Source: Heterocephalus glaber (taxonomy: Eukaryota; Chordata; Mammalia; Rodentia; Bathyergidae). From it: a stretch of DNA of 64,000 bases. The notes under the pieces were generated by a model. It ran no database searches. It saw only the letters and a program-made list of their open reading frames with translations, and was not told the DNA's origin. A program made the translations under genes and the position numbers. Below are positions 13,604-25,342 of the stretch, piece after piece (positions within the stretch are counted from its first letter, which is position 1; the number at the start of each line of letters is the position of its first letter). The stretch is from assembly GCF_000247695.1 (NCBI RefSeq), contig NW_004624855.1, forward strand, positions 4,458,096 to 4,522,095, given 5' to 3'.

Positions 13604-13672
13604 AGCACACACACATGCACACACACATGTGTGTGCGTGCACATGTGCGTGCATGCACAAACACACACACGC
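13604..13672. repeat. alternating purine-pyrimidine CA/TG tract with inverted symmetry
   Basis: A CA-type run switches to TG-type and back to CA-type, with ACATGTGTGTGCGTGCACATG at the centre shortened here to its key steps (CATGTG, GCGTGC, GCATGC). Such tracts can form Z-DNA or hairpins. Confidence 0.9.
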
Positions 13673-14149
13673 CCATCCATGATCTTCCTCCTCCTCCATA
13701 AGATACATCTAGTTCTCTTTTCTAACTGTTGAGGCCAATGGATTCCAGGCTAGGGAAAGGTGTGCAAGATATTTTAAGAAGGTGAAATATACATAGAGCA
13801 AATATTCACGTATACACATGCACACACAAACACAGCCTGCTTAATCTAATTTCCCCCACTTAGAGAAGGGTTTCTGGACTTCATCACTGCTCTTGTCCAT
13901 GTTGCATGCAATAGCATATGCCAAGCCCACTCACTGGTCACTCAGCATTCATTAGGTCCTGTCCATTCTTGCCTTTTGGAGAGGAATGCCCTGGGGTGAC
14001 TGAGTGGCTGCCCTGACAGGCTGTATCACTTATCTATTCACATTGATTATCAAAGTCAGCTGTGGCCAGACCTTGCTTTTTCTCCTTCTCCTCTCAGCCC
14101 TTCTTACAAGCACCCCTGCCTGGATTTTCATGAGGAAATAATCAGATTA

Positions 14150-14600
14150 GGCCTTTCACGGTGAGTTCATATGGAGTTCTCTTTCTCCAGTGTGCTACTA
14201 ACTGAATAAACGTGTTTAGTGGTAAATTGTAAATGACATTATGATTACCAAAGCCAGCATGGGTTTCATTTAAAAGTGATCAGAATTGCAGACCACAAAA
14301 ATTGTGACTGGCAGATAAGGCCATTTGGCTAAGTGGGAAAAGAAAAGACAAAAACAAGTGAGAAAGATAATCATTACTCAAAACTAAACCTTCTCCATCT
14401 GAGACAAGCAAGAGGGAAAGAAATCTGCAGTAAGAAAGATGGAGCGCTCTTTGGAAATGATGCCAGTGTCACTGTGGGCCCCTGCTGGCTGAGGCTGGGG
14501 GTTTGAACAATGACGTCTGTCCAGCTGTGTGTGTAGCTTTCTCTTAAGTAGCTAATGTGTGCTCTTTGCTGTAATTAAGAACTGTATCTATTTAGCACTT
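14150..14600. other. unique block with CpGs and a CRE-like TGACGTCT
   Basis: A repeat-free stretch containing GAGCGCTC and TGACGTCT (14511-14518). It reads like a conserved noncoding segment, but this is only an impression. Confidence 0.2.
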
Positions 14601-15254
14601 CTGAAACCTGAATATGTTACTTACATGTGCTTTATTTTTACCTGCCAAATTAAAATATTTTCACTGATTCACTCTAAGATGACATAGGAAGATAAATAAT
14701 AAGATACTGATAACCTCATATCCCAATAATTAGTAAATTCTGGAGAAATAAAAATTTCTAATTTATGAAGATTAAGATTCCAAATTTGGTTACAAAGCTG
14801 AATAATTAATATTACATGTTGATAATGTTTGGACTCTTACCTTTGTTAGATTTGTAATTATATGTTTATATTCCCAAGATAGTATGATAAAATATTTATT
14901 TAAAAGGTCAAAAAATAACATAGAAAGCAAATGAATTCTCACCAAATATGATTTGCAAATAACCAAAAATCTTTCCATGTGTACTTTTTAATAAATTGTG
15001 CACACAGAACTCCTAATTATTACAACCCTTCTCTCGTATTAATAATCACACCTGACCCTTAAATCTAAATATAATCCAAAAGAGAAGTTATTTGGGTTAC
15101 GTTTCATTTTGCCAAAGGCTTAGGTAGAAGTTTAGAACTATGTTCCCCTCTTCCTTATTACTACCAAATAATTATATTAACTCAAAATTGCTGTGGCTCG
15201 ATTTCTTTTACCTATAACGTAGGACCAATTAAGCTTGCCATTAAGAAGTTTTAA

Positions 15255-15412
15255 GTAAAGGAAGTAGGGAAGGAAAAAAGGAAGAGAAAGAGGGATGAGG
15301 GGAAGGAAGGAGGGAAAACAGAGGAAAGAAAGAAGAGAGGGAAGAAGGAAGAAAAGAATGGAAGGAAGGACAAAAGGAAGGAAGGGCAGAAGGAAAGAAA
15401 GCAGGAAGAACC
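15255..15412. repeat. GGAA-rich polypurine tract
   Basis: About 160 bp of almost pure purine built from GGAAGG and GGAAAG units. The minus-strand ORF rich in Ser, Phe and Pro is an artefact of the tract. Confidence 0.95.
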
Positions 15413-17294
15413 ACTAACCTTATGGTGTCAGGGTTTCTGGGCAGTAAAGTCAAGACTTCTTTGCCATTCTATTTCCCTCCCTATGCAGCTGACATAAGCT
15501 ATGCTTCCTTTTAATTAGTTCTTTCCCTCTTCAACTCTTCCCATTCCAGGTACCACTGCCATTCATCTATGGGCTTTCTGTCAGATATGTCTGTATCCTA
15601 AGCAACAGTATATGTTGGCTGAAATGACCATATAGTAACCACCGTCTTGCCACACAAACCTGCTTAAGCAGTAACTGAGAGCCTCTTCCACTGACAAAAA
15701 ATATGAGCCCACAGAACCCCTTTGATATACCCTAGTCTCCACACCACCATTAGTGTGAATACACGGTGGGTTTTTCCTAACATCCCTACTTGCCTCAGTC
15801 ACTATCCACAAGTCCACCACACATTATCTATTATCTTTAGAATACACCTCTTTCCTTGATGTTCAGGAGCTCATCCATCCTTTCATTTCCTTACTCCAGA
15901 ATTTGTTCCCAGTGCTTCATGGAATTCTGAGGTTGGAATCAGCACAATCTTCATTTTCAAAGAGCATTCTTTTCACTTTTTATTTTTTATTTTTTTGCTT
16001 CCACTGAAACCTAGCCAAATGCCACTCTCTTTATAGCCTTTTAAGTCACACCCTTAAGTCCTGAGTTTCCCTTATCTTCTCAGGCTATTCCCAGGCTCTG
16101 TGTAATATTCTTTGGGTAGAACATCTGCTCCTTTGAGGCTGACACCATCTGGCTTGCTACCTGCTCCCCCTACTTCATATGTCCTGTACTTACACAGTGG
16201 GCCTTGCTTTTTATTTCCCTAAGGTCATAGCAACTGGCTTACTCCTTTCTTCTCCATCTTAACTCTACCATGATTCTTATCAGGGTGAATAATTTGCCCA
16301 AATGCTTGATTCCTATGGAAATAAACAAAAACCATCCAAAGGAGAATAAGCAAAGGCTATTTATTCTGAATTTGCCACAGCAAGGAAGTCAGATACTGTT
16401 ACTTGCATTTGGCAGAGACTCGAAGGCAGAAGCTAGAATGGGAAGTGTTATAGTGGAATGAATTAAGAAAAGGCTCCAGGTGTGCCCAACAGAAGGCTGC
16501 TGGGCTAGGGAAGCTGGACATGGGCTAACTGAAAATAGGGCATCCAGTGTGATTAGTTAGGGCACATATGTGGCCTCTTTCAATTGGTTCCAAGTTGAAA
16601 GCTGGGGGAAATTAGGGAATTATTGAGGAAAATTGGGAAACTATCAGCTATTAGTCAAGTACTGGCTGGACTGATTTTTCTGGAGTTATTGTTTGGTCTT
16701 GGACTGGTACAGCAGATAGGAATTTGACTTTGAGAGTGACTGTGACTGATAATGGATTGACGTTCTGAACTGGTTTCTGTAGATTGTGGGCTTAATTTCT
16801 CTTTTTTCTATATGACCCAGCCATTGTGTTTGTATATTCAGACTCTCATTGCTGACCTCATCCCCAGATCCTCTCTGGAAGAATAACTAACACAGAGAAA
16901 GCCTTCAATAATATTTGTTGCTATTTTTATTTTCACCAGGTGTTTTTTTTTCCTACTGTATTTTGCTACTTATAGATGCAATCATAACATTGAAATTATC
17001 ACCATCAATCTTCAAAATCCTAAATTTAAGTATGCCGTTTTCAGGTGATGACTCATGAGTTTATGCTTCTTCCTCAACTGGATGTTTTACACCATTTTCT
17101 CAAACCACAAACTTTCCACCAACCTCCTTCACCTAAGTCCTAACTTTCCCATCCCATCCTCACACTTGACTTTCAGCTGATGACCTTGCTTTGTCTTCAG
17201 TCTCCCACCTACCTCTACTTGGTAGTAGACACACTGCCCTCCTTCCCATTCCATGGGAGATGAAGTCTTTCAATCTATTCAATGCCACCTGTTT

Positions 17295-17625
17295 TTAGAT
17301 ATTATGTATTTATTTTTTATTAGTACATATTTGTGATACACAATGAACATGGGTACTTTATAAGAGCTCTAGATTCTGTTCTTCCTTAGCTACCCAAGGA
17401 ACTTACTCTATCAGTCCCTCACTCCCTCCACCATCGGTTTCCCCTTTTTGGGTTCTGCAGAACTTCAGCTTGCATCTAAGTAAAACCATCTCTCTCTTTT
17501 CTTTTCTGGTACATTTTAAGATGCTTTGAGTTATAGGCATACATTATCTTCTTTTCATAATCTCATTCTCACTGGCAGGCTGATTTACTCTAACAATGTT
17601 ACAAACTTATAATAACTATTATTTT
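17295..17625 (-). mobile_element. L1 3' end, antisense, copy A
   Basis: It starts with a T-rich TTTTTTATTAGTACATATTTG stretch, the reverse of a rodent L1 3' terminus, followed by the pyrimidine-rich 3' UTR. It ends where an ID SINE is inserted. Confidence 0.6.
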
Positions 17626-17627
17626 TA

Positions 17628-17701
17628 GGGCTGAGAATTTGGCTCAGTGGTTCTGCTGCCTGCCTCGCAAGCACAAGGTCCTGAGTTCGATCCTCAGTAC
17701 G

Positions 17702-17704
<3 letters not shown>
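17628..17704 (+). mobile_element. ID-type SINE with (TA)n tail
   Basis: A GGGCTGAGAATTTGGCTCAGTGG start and an intact B box (GAGTTCGATCC). The tail grades into a (TA)n microsatellite at 17705-17746. Confidence 0.9.

Positions 17705-17746
<42 letters not shown>
17705..17746. repeat. (TA)n microsatellite
   Basis: About 20 uninterrupted TA units seeded from the A-rich tail of the preceding SINE. Confidence 0.97.
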
Positions 17747-17748
<2 letters not shown>

Positions 17749-18060
17749 GTGCATGTTAGCATTACAAAATGGTGGGGTTTCTTTTAGAAAGTTGGTTACA
17801 TGCATTTAACATATCTTAACCATTTTCAGTTCCATTACTCCCTCTCCCTTACTGTCTTTCATCCCACTTAATTTTGTTCCCATCTTTAGAAATCTTCCTC
17901 CTGGTTTCCTTTATCCTATCTGTCTTGTCTGTCTGCCTATCTACCTACCTATTTATCTGGTTTTTCATATAAGAGAAAACATGTAAATTTAACTTTCTGC
18001 GTCTGGTTTACTTTATTCAATATGATGGTTTGGTTGAATCAATAGACATGCAATGCGAAG
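17747..18060 (-). mobile_element. L1 3' end, antisense, copy B
   Basis: TTTAGTGCATGTTAGC with ACAAAATGGTGGGGTTTC is another start of a reversed rodent L1 3' UTR. It is followed by pyrimidine-rich UTR and a CATATAAGAGAAAACATG segment typical of antisense L1. Confidence 0.6.
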
Positions 18061-18189
18061 AACTGACTTTTCAACCCGTATAGAGCATCTGCTTTGAATA
18101 GAATCCTTACTGTCAAAACTCCTAGAAGTTCCTGCTAGAAATAGGCTTGTGCTACCAGGAATGATAATGTAATTGTTTGGAGGGATTAT

Positions 18190-18985
18190 AGTTTTTTTAT
18201 TAGTACATGTTGATAGTATGTAATGATTACATTCATTGTATAGCATAAGTACATGTACACAATGTATCTTTATTATTTTTATTGCTCTTTCTTCTCTACC
18301 CCCTCCACCTCAAGATCCTCTTCACATTGACAGAAGATCTACCTCTCCTTCCTATCATCCATTTTTTCTTTTGCTGTTTAAGTTAATCATACTTTGAGTT
18401 TCTTATATAAGAGAAGTTATATAATTTTTAAGCTTGTGTGTGTGATTATGGTCTCAAGGTACATATATTTTTCTACAAATGATTCAAATTCACTCTTCTT
18501 TATGGTACAGTAGTACTCCATTGTATATAAATACCATAGTTTCTTTATCCATTCATCTGTTAATGGACATAATAGATTGCTTCCAAGATTTAGCTATTAT
18601 GAGTTGTGCTGCTATAAACATGGGTATGCACATATCACTGTAGTATGATGTTTTTAAATCTTTTGGGGAGATACCTAGAAGTGAAATAGCTAGATCAAAT
18701 GTAATTTCTACTTTTAGTTTTTTGATGAGTCTCTATACTGATTTCCATAGTGGTTGTACTAGTTTACATTACCTCTAACAATTTAGAAGGGTACCTTTTT
18801 CCCTGTCACCTTGACAGCATTTGTTATTATTTGATTTCTTTATGGTAACCATTCTTTCTGGATGAAGAAGGAATCTCAGTATTACTCTAATTTGCATTTT
18901 TCTGATGGCTAGGGGTGTTGAACATTTTTTCATGTATTTATTGGCCATTTGTAATTTTTCTGAGAAGTGTCTATTCATTTAACTT
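18190..18985 (-). mobile_element. L1 3' end with ORF2 C-terminal fossil, antisense, copy C
   Basis: The T-rich terminus is at 18194-18230, then pyrimidine-rich UTR. The antisense L1 ORF2 end is unmistakable: GTAGTACTCCATTGTATATA, TTATCCATTCATCTGTTAATGG and TTCCATAGTGGTTGTACTAG. Stops and substitutions abolish coding. Confidence 0.9.
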
Positions 18986-19437
18986 GCCTATATAAAAGGA
19001 AGATTATTTAGTTACATGCTGTACAGTAATGCTCTACTCTCTAAATCCCACCTCCCACTGTATAAATGCTACTTGCAAGCAGCTTTATCTCCTTTATTAA
19101 GAGGTTGAGGAAGTCACATTCTAATAATCACTACTGTCAAAGAAACTTCAGCTCTGACTGCTGAATCATAGGGCTAGAGAAGTACTGTGGCTTTCATACA
19201 CCTTGATTAATTCATTATTTATTATAGATTTTTGTATCATATTGTTTCTAGGATAGCAAAATTACCCACATTTGTTTGTCATAAAGATCTGAACCAAAGA
19301 AATAATTTTAAATATTTGTTATGCCTCCACTGGATAAAATTATGAATGTTCTTGATTTTGTGGGAATATGGGAAGAAAGAATGATTAGAACATTTTATAA
19401 TAACCAATGTTTGTTGAAACCCTTCTTAAAGTGACAT

Positions 19438-19823
19438 GCTATGGTTTGAATAGGTTTATCTTCTTTAGAAACATATAAAAATGTAATCTCCATTGTGAAG
19501 TATTCCTAGGGTAGACACTTAATGGGTGTTGAGAGGCGGGGCCTCTGTGAAGGGATTAAGATTAAAAGAGGCAATCAGGGTGGAGTCCCCATGACTGGCC
19601 TGGGATACACACACGTGGCCCCTGTCTCTCCTGACATACTTCTCTGTGCCATGTCAACACTCTGCCAGTGAGAAGGCCATCCCCAGCTGCAGGCCTTTGA
19701 CCGAGAGCAGAACAGTGAGACAAAATAAATCTCTTTCCTTTACTAGTTAATTGGTGGTGGTGGTGGTGTGTATGTCTTTGAGTGTGTTTGGGTGTATTAT
19801 GAGCAACAGAAAACAGACTAACA
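19438..19823 (+). mobile_element. MaLR (MST/THE1-like) solo LTR
   Basis: It starts TGCTATGGTTTGAAT and ends AACAGAAAACAGACTAACA, the termini of MaLR LTRs. An AATAAATCTCTTTCC polyadenylation-type segment sits near the end, followed by a GGT tandem. No clear target duplication was seen. It is a non-coding ERVL-MaLR relic. Confidence 0.85.
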
Positions 19824-21631
19824 TAAGGCAGTGATTGTCAACTTTAAATCATCAACTTTGTGACAGTCATAATGGTGAATCTTCTAATATTACAGAGATC
19901 AGAGTACTTTGACTTTTTTTTTTAATAAGCAGTATGCACAGAGGTTGAAAACCAAACAAGGGGGAAAGATTAGGACTAGAAACAATGCATGTCATTGGTG
20001 TCACATTTGTTCCTCTGAAATCAGGAAGACAATCAACTCTGTTCAAGCACACAAATAGATAACACAAACATATTTAAGAACCCACATGTGACAGGTATTT
20101 ACAGTAATCCCAGAATATTGCTTGATGATAATAAAGCAACTAGGTTTTTATTATTGAAGAAACAGGTGACATAGTAACAAAGCATTTACTGTTAGCAGGT
20201 TAAGCATGCACAAGAAATCTCAAGGGATGTTTATTCAAGTCTTCTCTGTTTTGAGGGTTTGTAATCCAACTCATTCAAAATTCCAATGAGTCATGAGAAT
20301 TTATTGTTTTTCATATTCTGTTACCTCATTCCTGAGTTTGCTCATGGGCAAGAGACCTTAGCTAGAGTCTGCAAAATGTACCTGAGTTTTGAAGCACATA
20401 TCTTTAGCAGATATGGTGCCCTTTCATACCCTCTCTTCTCAATTCAAACACTTCTCTTCTCTTTCTTATTCTTCTGCACAAGATCTTGCCTTTTCTGTGT
20501 TGACTCTGCAGCATGAGTAATCAGTCACATTCTTCTCTGTCCATGTAATTGGTTAATAACTAAGTAGAGGCTTTGGATGCTGAGGCTAGAGATGATTTTG
20601 GGATCAGACTTTGTGGCGAACTGACTTCTGGATGGAATATGTAAAAATAAATAAACAAATGAAAAGAATTAAATTACTGGACCTCTTCAAAGGTACATAT
20701 TCTACAGGTAAAGCTCCAAAAGAATACTTGAATCCTATTATAAATGACTCACTTTTGTTATTTGATTCTTAGAACACATGTGTCATAAGGAACAAAAGAA
20801 GGAAAGAAAAATTCATGTTTCCCATGTGTATTCATTTAATATATGAATGAATGATTCAAAAAATATTTTATCACAACAGAACCTGGTGTGAATAAATCAG
20901 TTGTGTAACTGATTAACAAAATTTATATTATGATCAGGAGTATTGTTATTTTGAGTCGATTTAAGAAATATTTCAGCTATAGAATAACAGTCTTATAACA
21001 AGCTACCTAGAAAGAATATACAGTACAAAAATGACTTGAAGAATAAGAATTTCAAAAAGAACAATATATAACAACCAAATATTACATATTAAAGAGCATG
21101 TACTATGTCTGAGGTAGAATGTTAAATCTTGTGGTAATTTACATGTGATATGTGGTCTGTGTCCTTGAGAAATAACCCCTTAAGGGCAGAGATTCCTACT
21201 AAGTTATGTAGTTTATCAAGTGATATATTTGAATGATTTAGAAATATATTAACTAAGAGAATGGTTGTTTTATTTAGGGACAGTTCTTAAGTTTAGCAAT
21301 CTGTAGAGATCACTTTGAAAGGCATTATGTGTCTTAGGTAAGAAGCAGGAAGAACAAAGCCAGAGAGATCTGTAAAATTGGATTGAATATGAATGATTAA
21401 GCCATTGTATCAGCATAGCAGGAAAATGTGTAAAACTAAAGACAGTGAGATGCAGAGCTTAGAAAAGGGAAACCTATGTGGCTGACTGATTTTCCACAGG
21501 GAAATCATCTAACTATCTCATTTGGAAAAGGTATAACTACTAGAATTGGTCATCAAGATCTCAAGGCAATTTGCATAGCCAGTAAGATCATGCAATGAGT
21601 TTCTTTCTACTGGAGCCATGCTTTTGAAAAC

Positions 21632-21632
<1 letters not shown>

Positions 21633-21690
<58 letters not shown>
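21633..21690. repeat. (CT)n microsatellite
   Basis: A long uninterrupted CT run. The Glu-Arg repeat ORF on the other strand is its shadow. Confidence 0.98.
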
Positions 21691-21692
<2 letters not shown>

Positions 21693-21694
<2 letters not shown>

Positions 21695-21902
21695 ACAAGA
21701 GATTAGACCCAGGGGCTTCACACCAACCTACATCCCCCACCAACCTACATCCCCAGCCATCTTTTAGTTTAGTTTTGTTTTTATTTTGAGACAGGGTCTT
21801 GTTAAGTCACTAAGTTACCCAGGCCTGAGTTGAGCTTGTGATCCTCCTGCCCTAGCCCCCCCAAAGTGCTGGGATCATATGTGTGCTATCCCATTCAGCT
21901 TG
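21693..21902 (-). mobile_element. B1-ID dimeric SINE
   Basis: Antisense order: ID-half remnant (GATTAGACCCAGGGGCTTCA ... ATCCCCAGCC), a T-rich linker, then a B1 half (GAGACAGGGTCTTG, ATCCTCCTGCC, AAAGTGCTGGGATCA). This is the dimer arrangement known from sciurid-clade rodents. Confidence 0.85.
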
Positions 21903-22059
21903 AAAATAATTCTTAATTTAGTATCAAATTTATCATATTATAGGTGCATAGGGAGAAAAATGTTGTGTAAAACTGATAATTAAATTTTTATTTAAATTCA
22001 TGATTTAGCATTCAATTTTAAAAGTCCAATTCATTTAGGAGACAGAGTAAAGATTTATT

Positions 22060-22860
22060 TTATCTTGTGTCAGTTTTCAAAGACTTTGTCTACTTCATCT
22101 ATGTGGTTGAATTTGTTGGCATGAAGTATCTTATTCTTTGACTGTAGCATCGATAATAATAAAACTGCTGAAATTGATGATTTACATTCCTTGGGTCTAG
22201 TAAGGAGTTAATTTTGTTGACATTTTCCAAGAACCATTTTATTTACCTCCTTTTATAAAGACATTTTTTTGTGGTAGCCATTTTTTTATTTCATTAATTT
22301 TTGTTGTCTTATTTACCATTTTCTTCTATTACTTTGAGTTTGCTGTTTTTCTAATTTTTTTTAACTTTTGAAATGTAGTTCCTTCATCTCTTCCAGCTTT
22401 AATGAGATATAACTATAAAGATAATTGTATATATTTAGAGTATAATATGATATTTTGATGTATATGTGCATTGTAAAATTATTGCCATTAACGTTAACTA
22501 AGATATACATTGCCAGTTATTTTGGGACTGTGTGTGTTAAAACTATTTAAGATCTGCTGTCTTAGCCAATTACAGATATACCTTACAGATATACTTAACT
22601 ATAGTCACCATCTTGTATATTAGACTTTTTTCTAAATTCTTAAAGAATACTATAGGACATTGCTTTTACATAATTCTTTCTTATATAGCCATTTAATACC
22701 ATAAAATTCTCTGGAGGCACTATTTTAACTATATTCTACAAATATTGACATGTTAAAATTTTCATTATTATTGAATTTGAAATGTTTTCTAATTCTGCTG
22801 TGATTTTTTTTTTTTTACCGTCATTGCTATAATTGTTGTCAAACTATGTCCTGAAGTAAA
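22060..22860 (-). mobile_element. old L1 fragment, antisense (ORF2 and 3' UTR)
   Basis: Antisense ORF2-type sequence (TTGAATTTGTTGGCATGAAG, TTTTGTTGACATTTTCCAAG) is followed by an L1M-type 3' UTR (TTAACTATAGTCACCATCTTG). The 3' limit is uncertain. Confidence 0.7.
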
Positions 22861-23594
22861 AGTTTGGTAGTTAAATTTGGACAACATGGACAACTCTGGC
22901 AGACATTTCTAATAATACTATTTAGAAGGAAGTATGTAAGAAAAGCCTAGCTCATGTTTGAATGAAGTATTTCTTGCAATAGAAATAGTTTGATTTTTGT
23001 TTTTGCTGTTCCATTCCTTCAGCTACTTTGGTGAACTTGAACTAAAGTAAATTAAAAATATCTAGAAAAGTGCAAGAAGACTATGTGAATATCAATTTTA
23101 AATGAAAAGGAAATCTTTGTTGGAAGATGAAATGTCCTCCCTGTGGATTTAAAAGAAGTCTTCTTTGTTCATGGATAAGGGGATAAAGAATGATGGCAAT
23201 CATGAATAACAACATTTCTTTAAAATGTGTTCATTAGCCTGATTAGCCTTCACTTGGGCTCTATTTAATGTTAACAATTTCCCAAATTACTATTTTCTTT
23301 TTTCTCTGTTCTTGTATTTCTTCATTCTTTATATGTAAGAGAGAGTGGGTGAAAATCATATAGTACACTAAACTCTTTCACTGTCTGATCACAATACATA
23401 TTTTCAATATTAACAAACCTGCATCAATTTTCTCTTCTAGTCCCCTCAATCCACCTCTGTTTCCATTGATTTGAGTCCCCTTCTCCTTTTTCCTTTTTTC
23501 ATGATAGAGAGGTGACATTATGATGTAAAAATACACATATATGTGTCTGTTATTGATTTTTTTTAGGTAGAGATCTGAAAACTTTTTTAGATAC

Positions 23595-24590
23595 GGGTGT
23601 TAGGAAAATCTTTTGTTCCAACACTCAGAGCTCCTAACCCAGAACTCCTAAGATCATTGTTATTTTCTGAGTGACAGATACTTCTGACGCAGAGCTCTGA
23701 AATTACTGGGTCTTAAGAACGACTTTGGTCCTACTAAGGTGACCCCCACATACCTTGGTACTAGAAATTGATCCCAAGGCCTGTACACTGAGCTACATCC
23801 CCAGAACTTTAAAAAAATTTTTATTTTTGCCACATGGTCTCACTAAGCTGCTAAGTTGCCAAGGCTGGGCTCTAACTTGCCACTATCCTGCCTTAGCCTC
23901 TGATAGTGCTGGGATTACAGGCATGCACCACCATGCCATGTCATAAACCAGTGATGACTGAGGATTGGACTTTTAACCCCATCTCTATGCAACAAAGTAG
24001 GGGAGAGGGATTGAAGGTTGAGACAGTCTCCAATGGCCAGTTATGTAACTAATCCTGCCTTCATAATGAAACTTCTGTGAAAACCCAAACAGGCTTTGGA
24101 GAGTGCCCAGGTGGCTGGACATGTTGGGTGTCTGGTGGATGGCAAAGGATGGAGAGGGCACAGAAGCTCCATGCTCCTTCCCACATGCCTTGTCTTCTGC
24201 ATCACTTCCATCTGGGTGTTCATTTATATCTCTTGTGATATCTTTTATAGTAAATGGAGAAAGATCAATGATGATGTAATTCCCTTAGTTCTGTGAGCCT
24301 CAGAAGCTGAGGAGAAGTTCAGAGGCAACCTTTTTTTAGCTTTTGGTCAGAAGCACAGGTCATGACGTGGAACCTATGACTGGCACCTGCAGTGGGGGCA
24401 GTCTGTGAGATTAACCTTAACCTATGGGGTCTGATGCCAACACTAAGTAGTGTCAGAACTGAGTTAAATTGTATGGTATCCAATTGTTTTCTGATGGAGA
24501 ATTGGTTACTGTTGAGGAGAAATACCCACACATTTTGGATTATGTATTCTGTGTTATACTGTGTGTGAGAGTAATATTGTTTGGTTTTTT
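23595..24590 (+). mobile_element. ERVL-class solo LTR (MER21-like), interrupted by a SINE
   Basis: The left part (GGGTCTTAAGAACGACTTTGG) and right part (GTCAGAAGCACAGGTCATGA, GGGGGCAGTCTGTGAG, AGTGTCAGAACTGAGTTAAATT shortened) match my memory of one LTR family. A dimeric SINE at 23745-23943 separates them. The subfamily name is uncertain. Confidence 0.6.
23745..23943 (-). mobile_element. B1-ID dimeric SINE inserted in an LTR
   Basis: Antisense ID half (TTGATCCCAAGGCCTG, GAGCTACATCCCCAGAAC), A/T-rich linker, then B1 half ending GCTGGGATTACAGGCATGCA. The ORF across it is incidental. Confidence 0.9.
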
Positions 24591-24621
24591 CTCAAGAGCT
24601 TTTAGTGTTTATTTCTATTAT

Positions 24622-25018
24622 CTTAGCCACTTTCCTCCTTGCTGAGACATAATACCTGACATCCAAAACTTAAAGGCAGAGAGGATTATTTTGGTTCATG
24701 ATTTCAGTCCATAGTCAGCTGGCTCCAAAGCAGGCAGGGAAAGGAGGAAGGGTCTGGCAGAAAAAAGTGATGCACATTATGGTTGCCAGGAGGCAGAGAG
24801 AGAAGGTTGGGACAGGGTAGGTAATATATCCTTCTAGCTTACACCACCAATGACCTACCTTTTCTAACCAGGCCTTACCTCTTAATAGCACATTCAGCTA
24901 CAAACTCATCCATAGATTAATCCAGAAATGAGTACAGTGCCTGCATACTCCAATCACTTTCAAAAACCATGCTTCTGAGTGCATGGGGCTTAGGGTGACA
25001 TTCAAAATCCAAACCACA
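24622..25018 (-). mobile_element. MaLR-type LTR, antisense
   Basis: It begins with CTTAGCCACTTTCCTCCTTG and ATAATACCTGACATC and ends ATTCAAAATCCAAACCA, the reverse of MaLR LTR ends. Internal GATTATTTTGGTTCATGATT is also characteristic. Confidence 0.75.
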
Positions 25019-25342
25019 TCTATCTTAATTCTTTTACTTATTTAACTCTTCTTAGACTTAACTATTATTTTCATTAACTTTAAATTGTATATATCATGGA
25101 ACACAAAAAATTAAAATATGTTAAATAACTATTATTTAATGCATATATCTTCTCATATTTTCACCAAGATTTTTTGTACTCTTAATATCTGGTATACTTA
25201 GATATAATAAATGTTCTATACATATTCTGTATTAAGTCCAGTAAATAGTCTATGAAGTTACAGATGATGATAAGATTGTTAAATTGCAAATCATTGTTGA
25301 GAAGTTGTGAATTATATGTCACTTGCTTATTTTCCTTTATAG

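Larger units (their letters stand above)
1..25342 (+). other. PKHD1: PKHD1 intron upstream of the large exon (partial)
   Basis: This is presumed intron 60 of PKHD1. I recognised no coding exon in it. The content is fossil repeats annotated separately: ERVL pol, L2, MER1-like hAT, ID SINEs, MIRs, L1 3' ends, MaLR and ERVL LTRs, and simple repeats. In the unlisted stretches (about 2.8-5.0, 5.4-7.0, 7.6-9.0, 9.8-13.6, 13.7-15.2, 15.5-17.2, 20-21.6 and 22.9-23.6 kb) I see no gene. About 16.3-16.8 kb has a slightly higher-GC, LTR-like texture that I could not classify. Earlier PKHD1 exons could be present if very short, but I saw none. Confidence 0.75.

Noticed and set aside
15241..15453. Ser/Phe/Pro-rich minus-strand ORF
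   Set aside because: It is the translation of a GGAA polypurine tract.
21518..21721. Minus-strand ORF with a Glu-Arg repeat
   Set aside because: It is the translation of a (CT)n microsatellite.
25252..25342. Upstream ATG extending the large PKHD1 exon frame
   Set aside because: It precedes a clear splice acceptor (TTTATAG) and matches nothing in fibrocystin. It is intron read-through.
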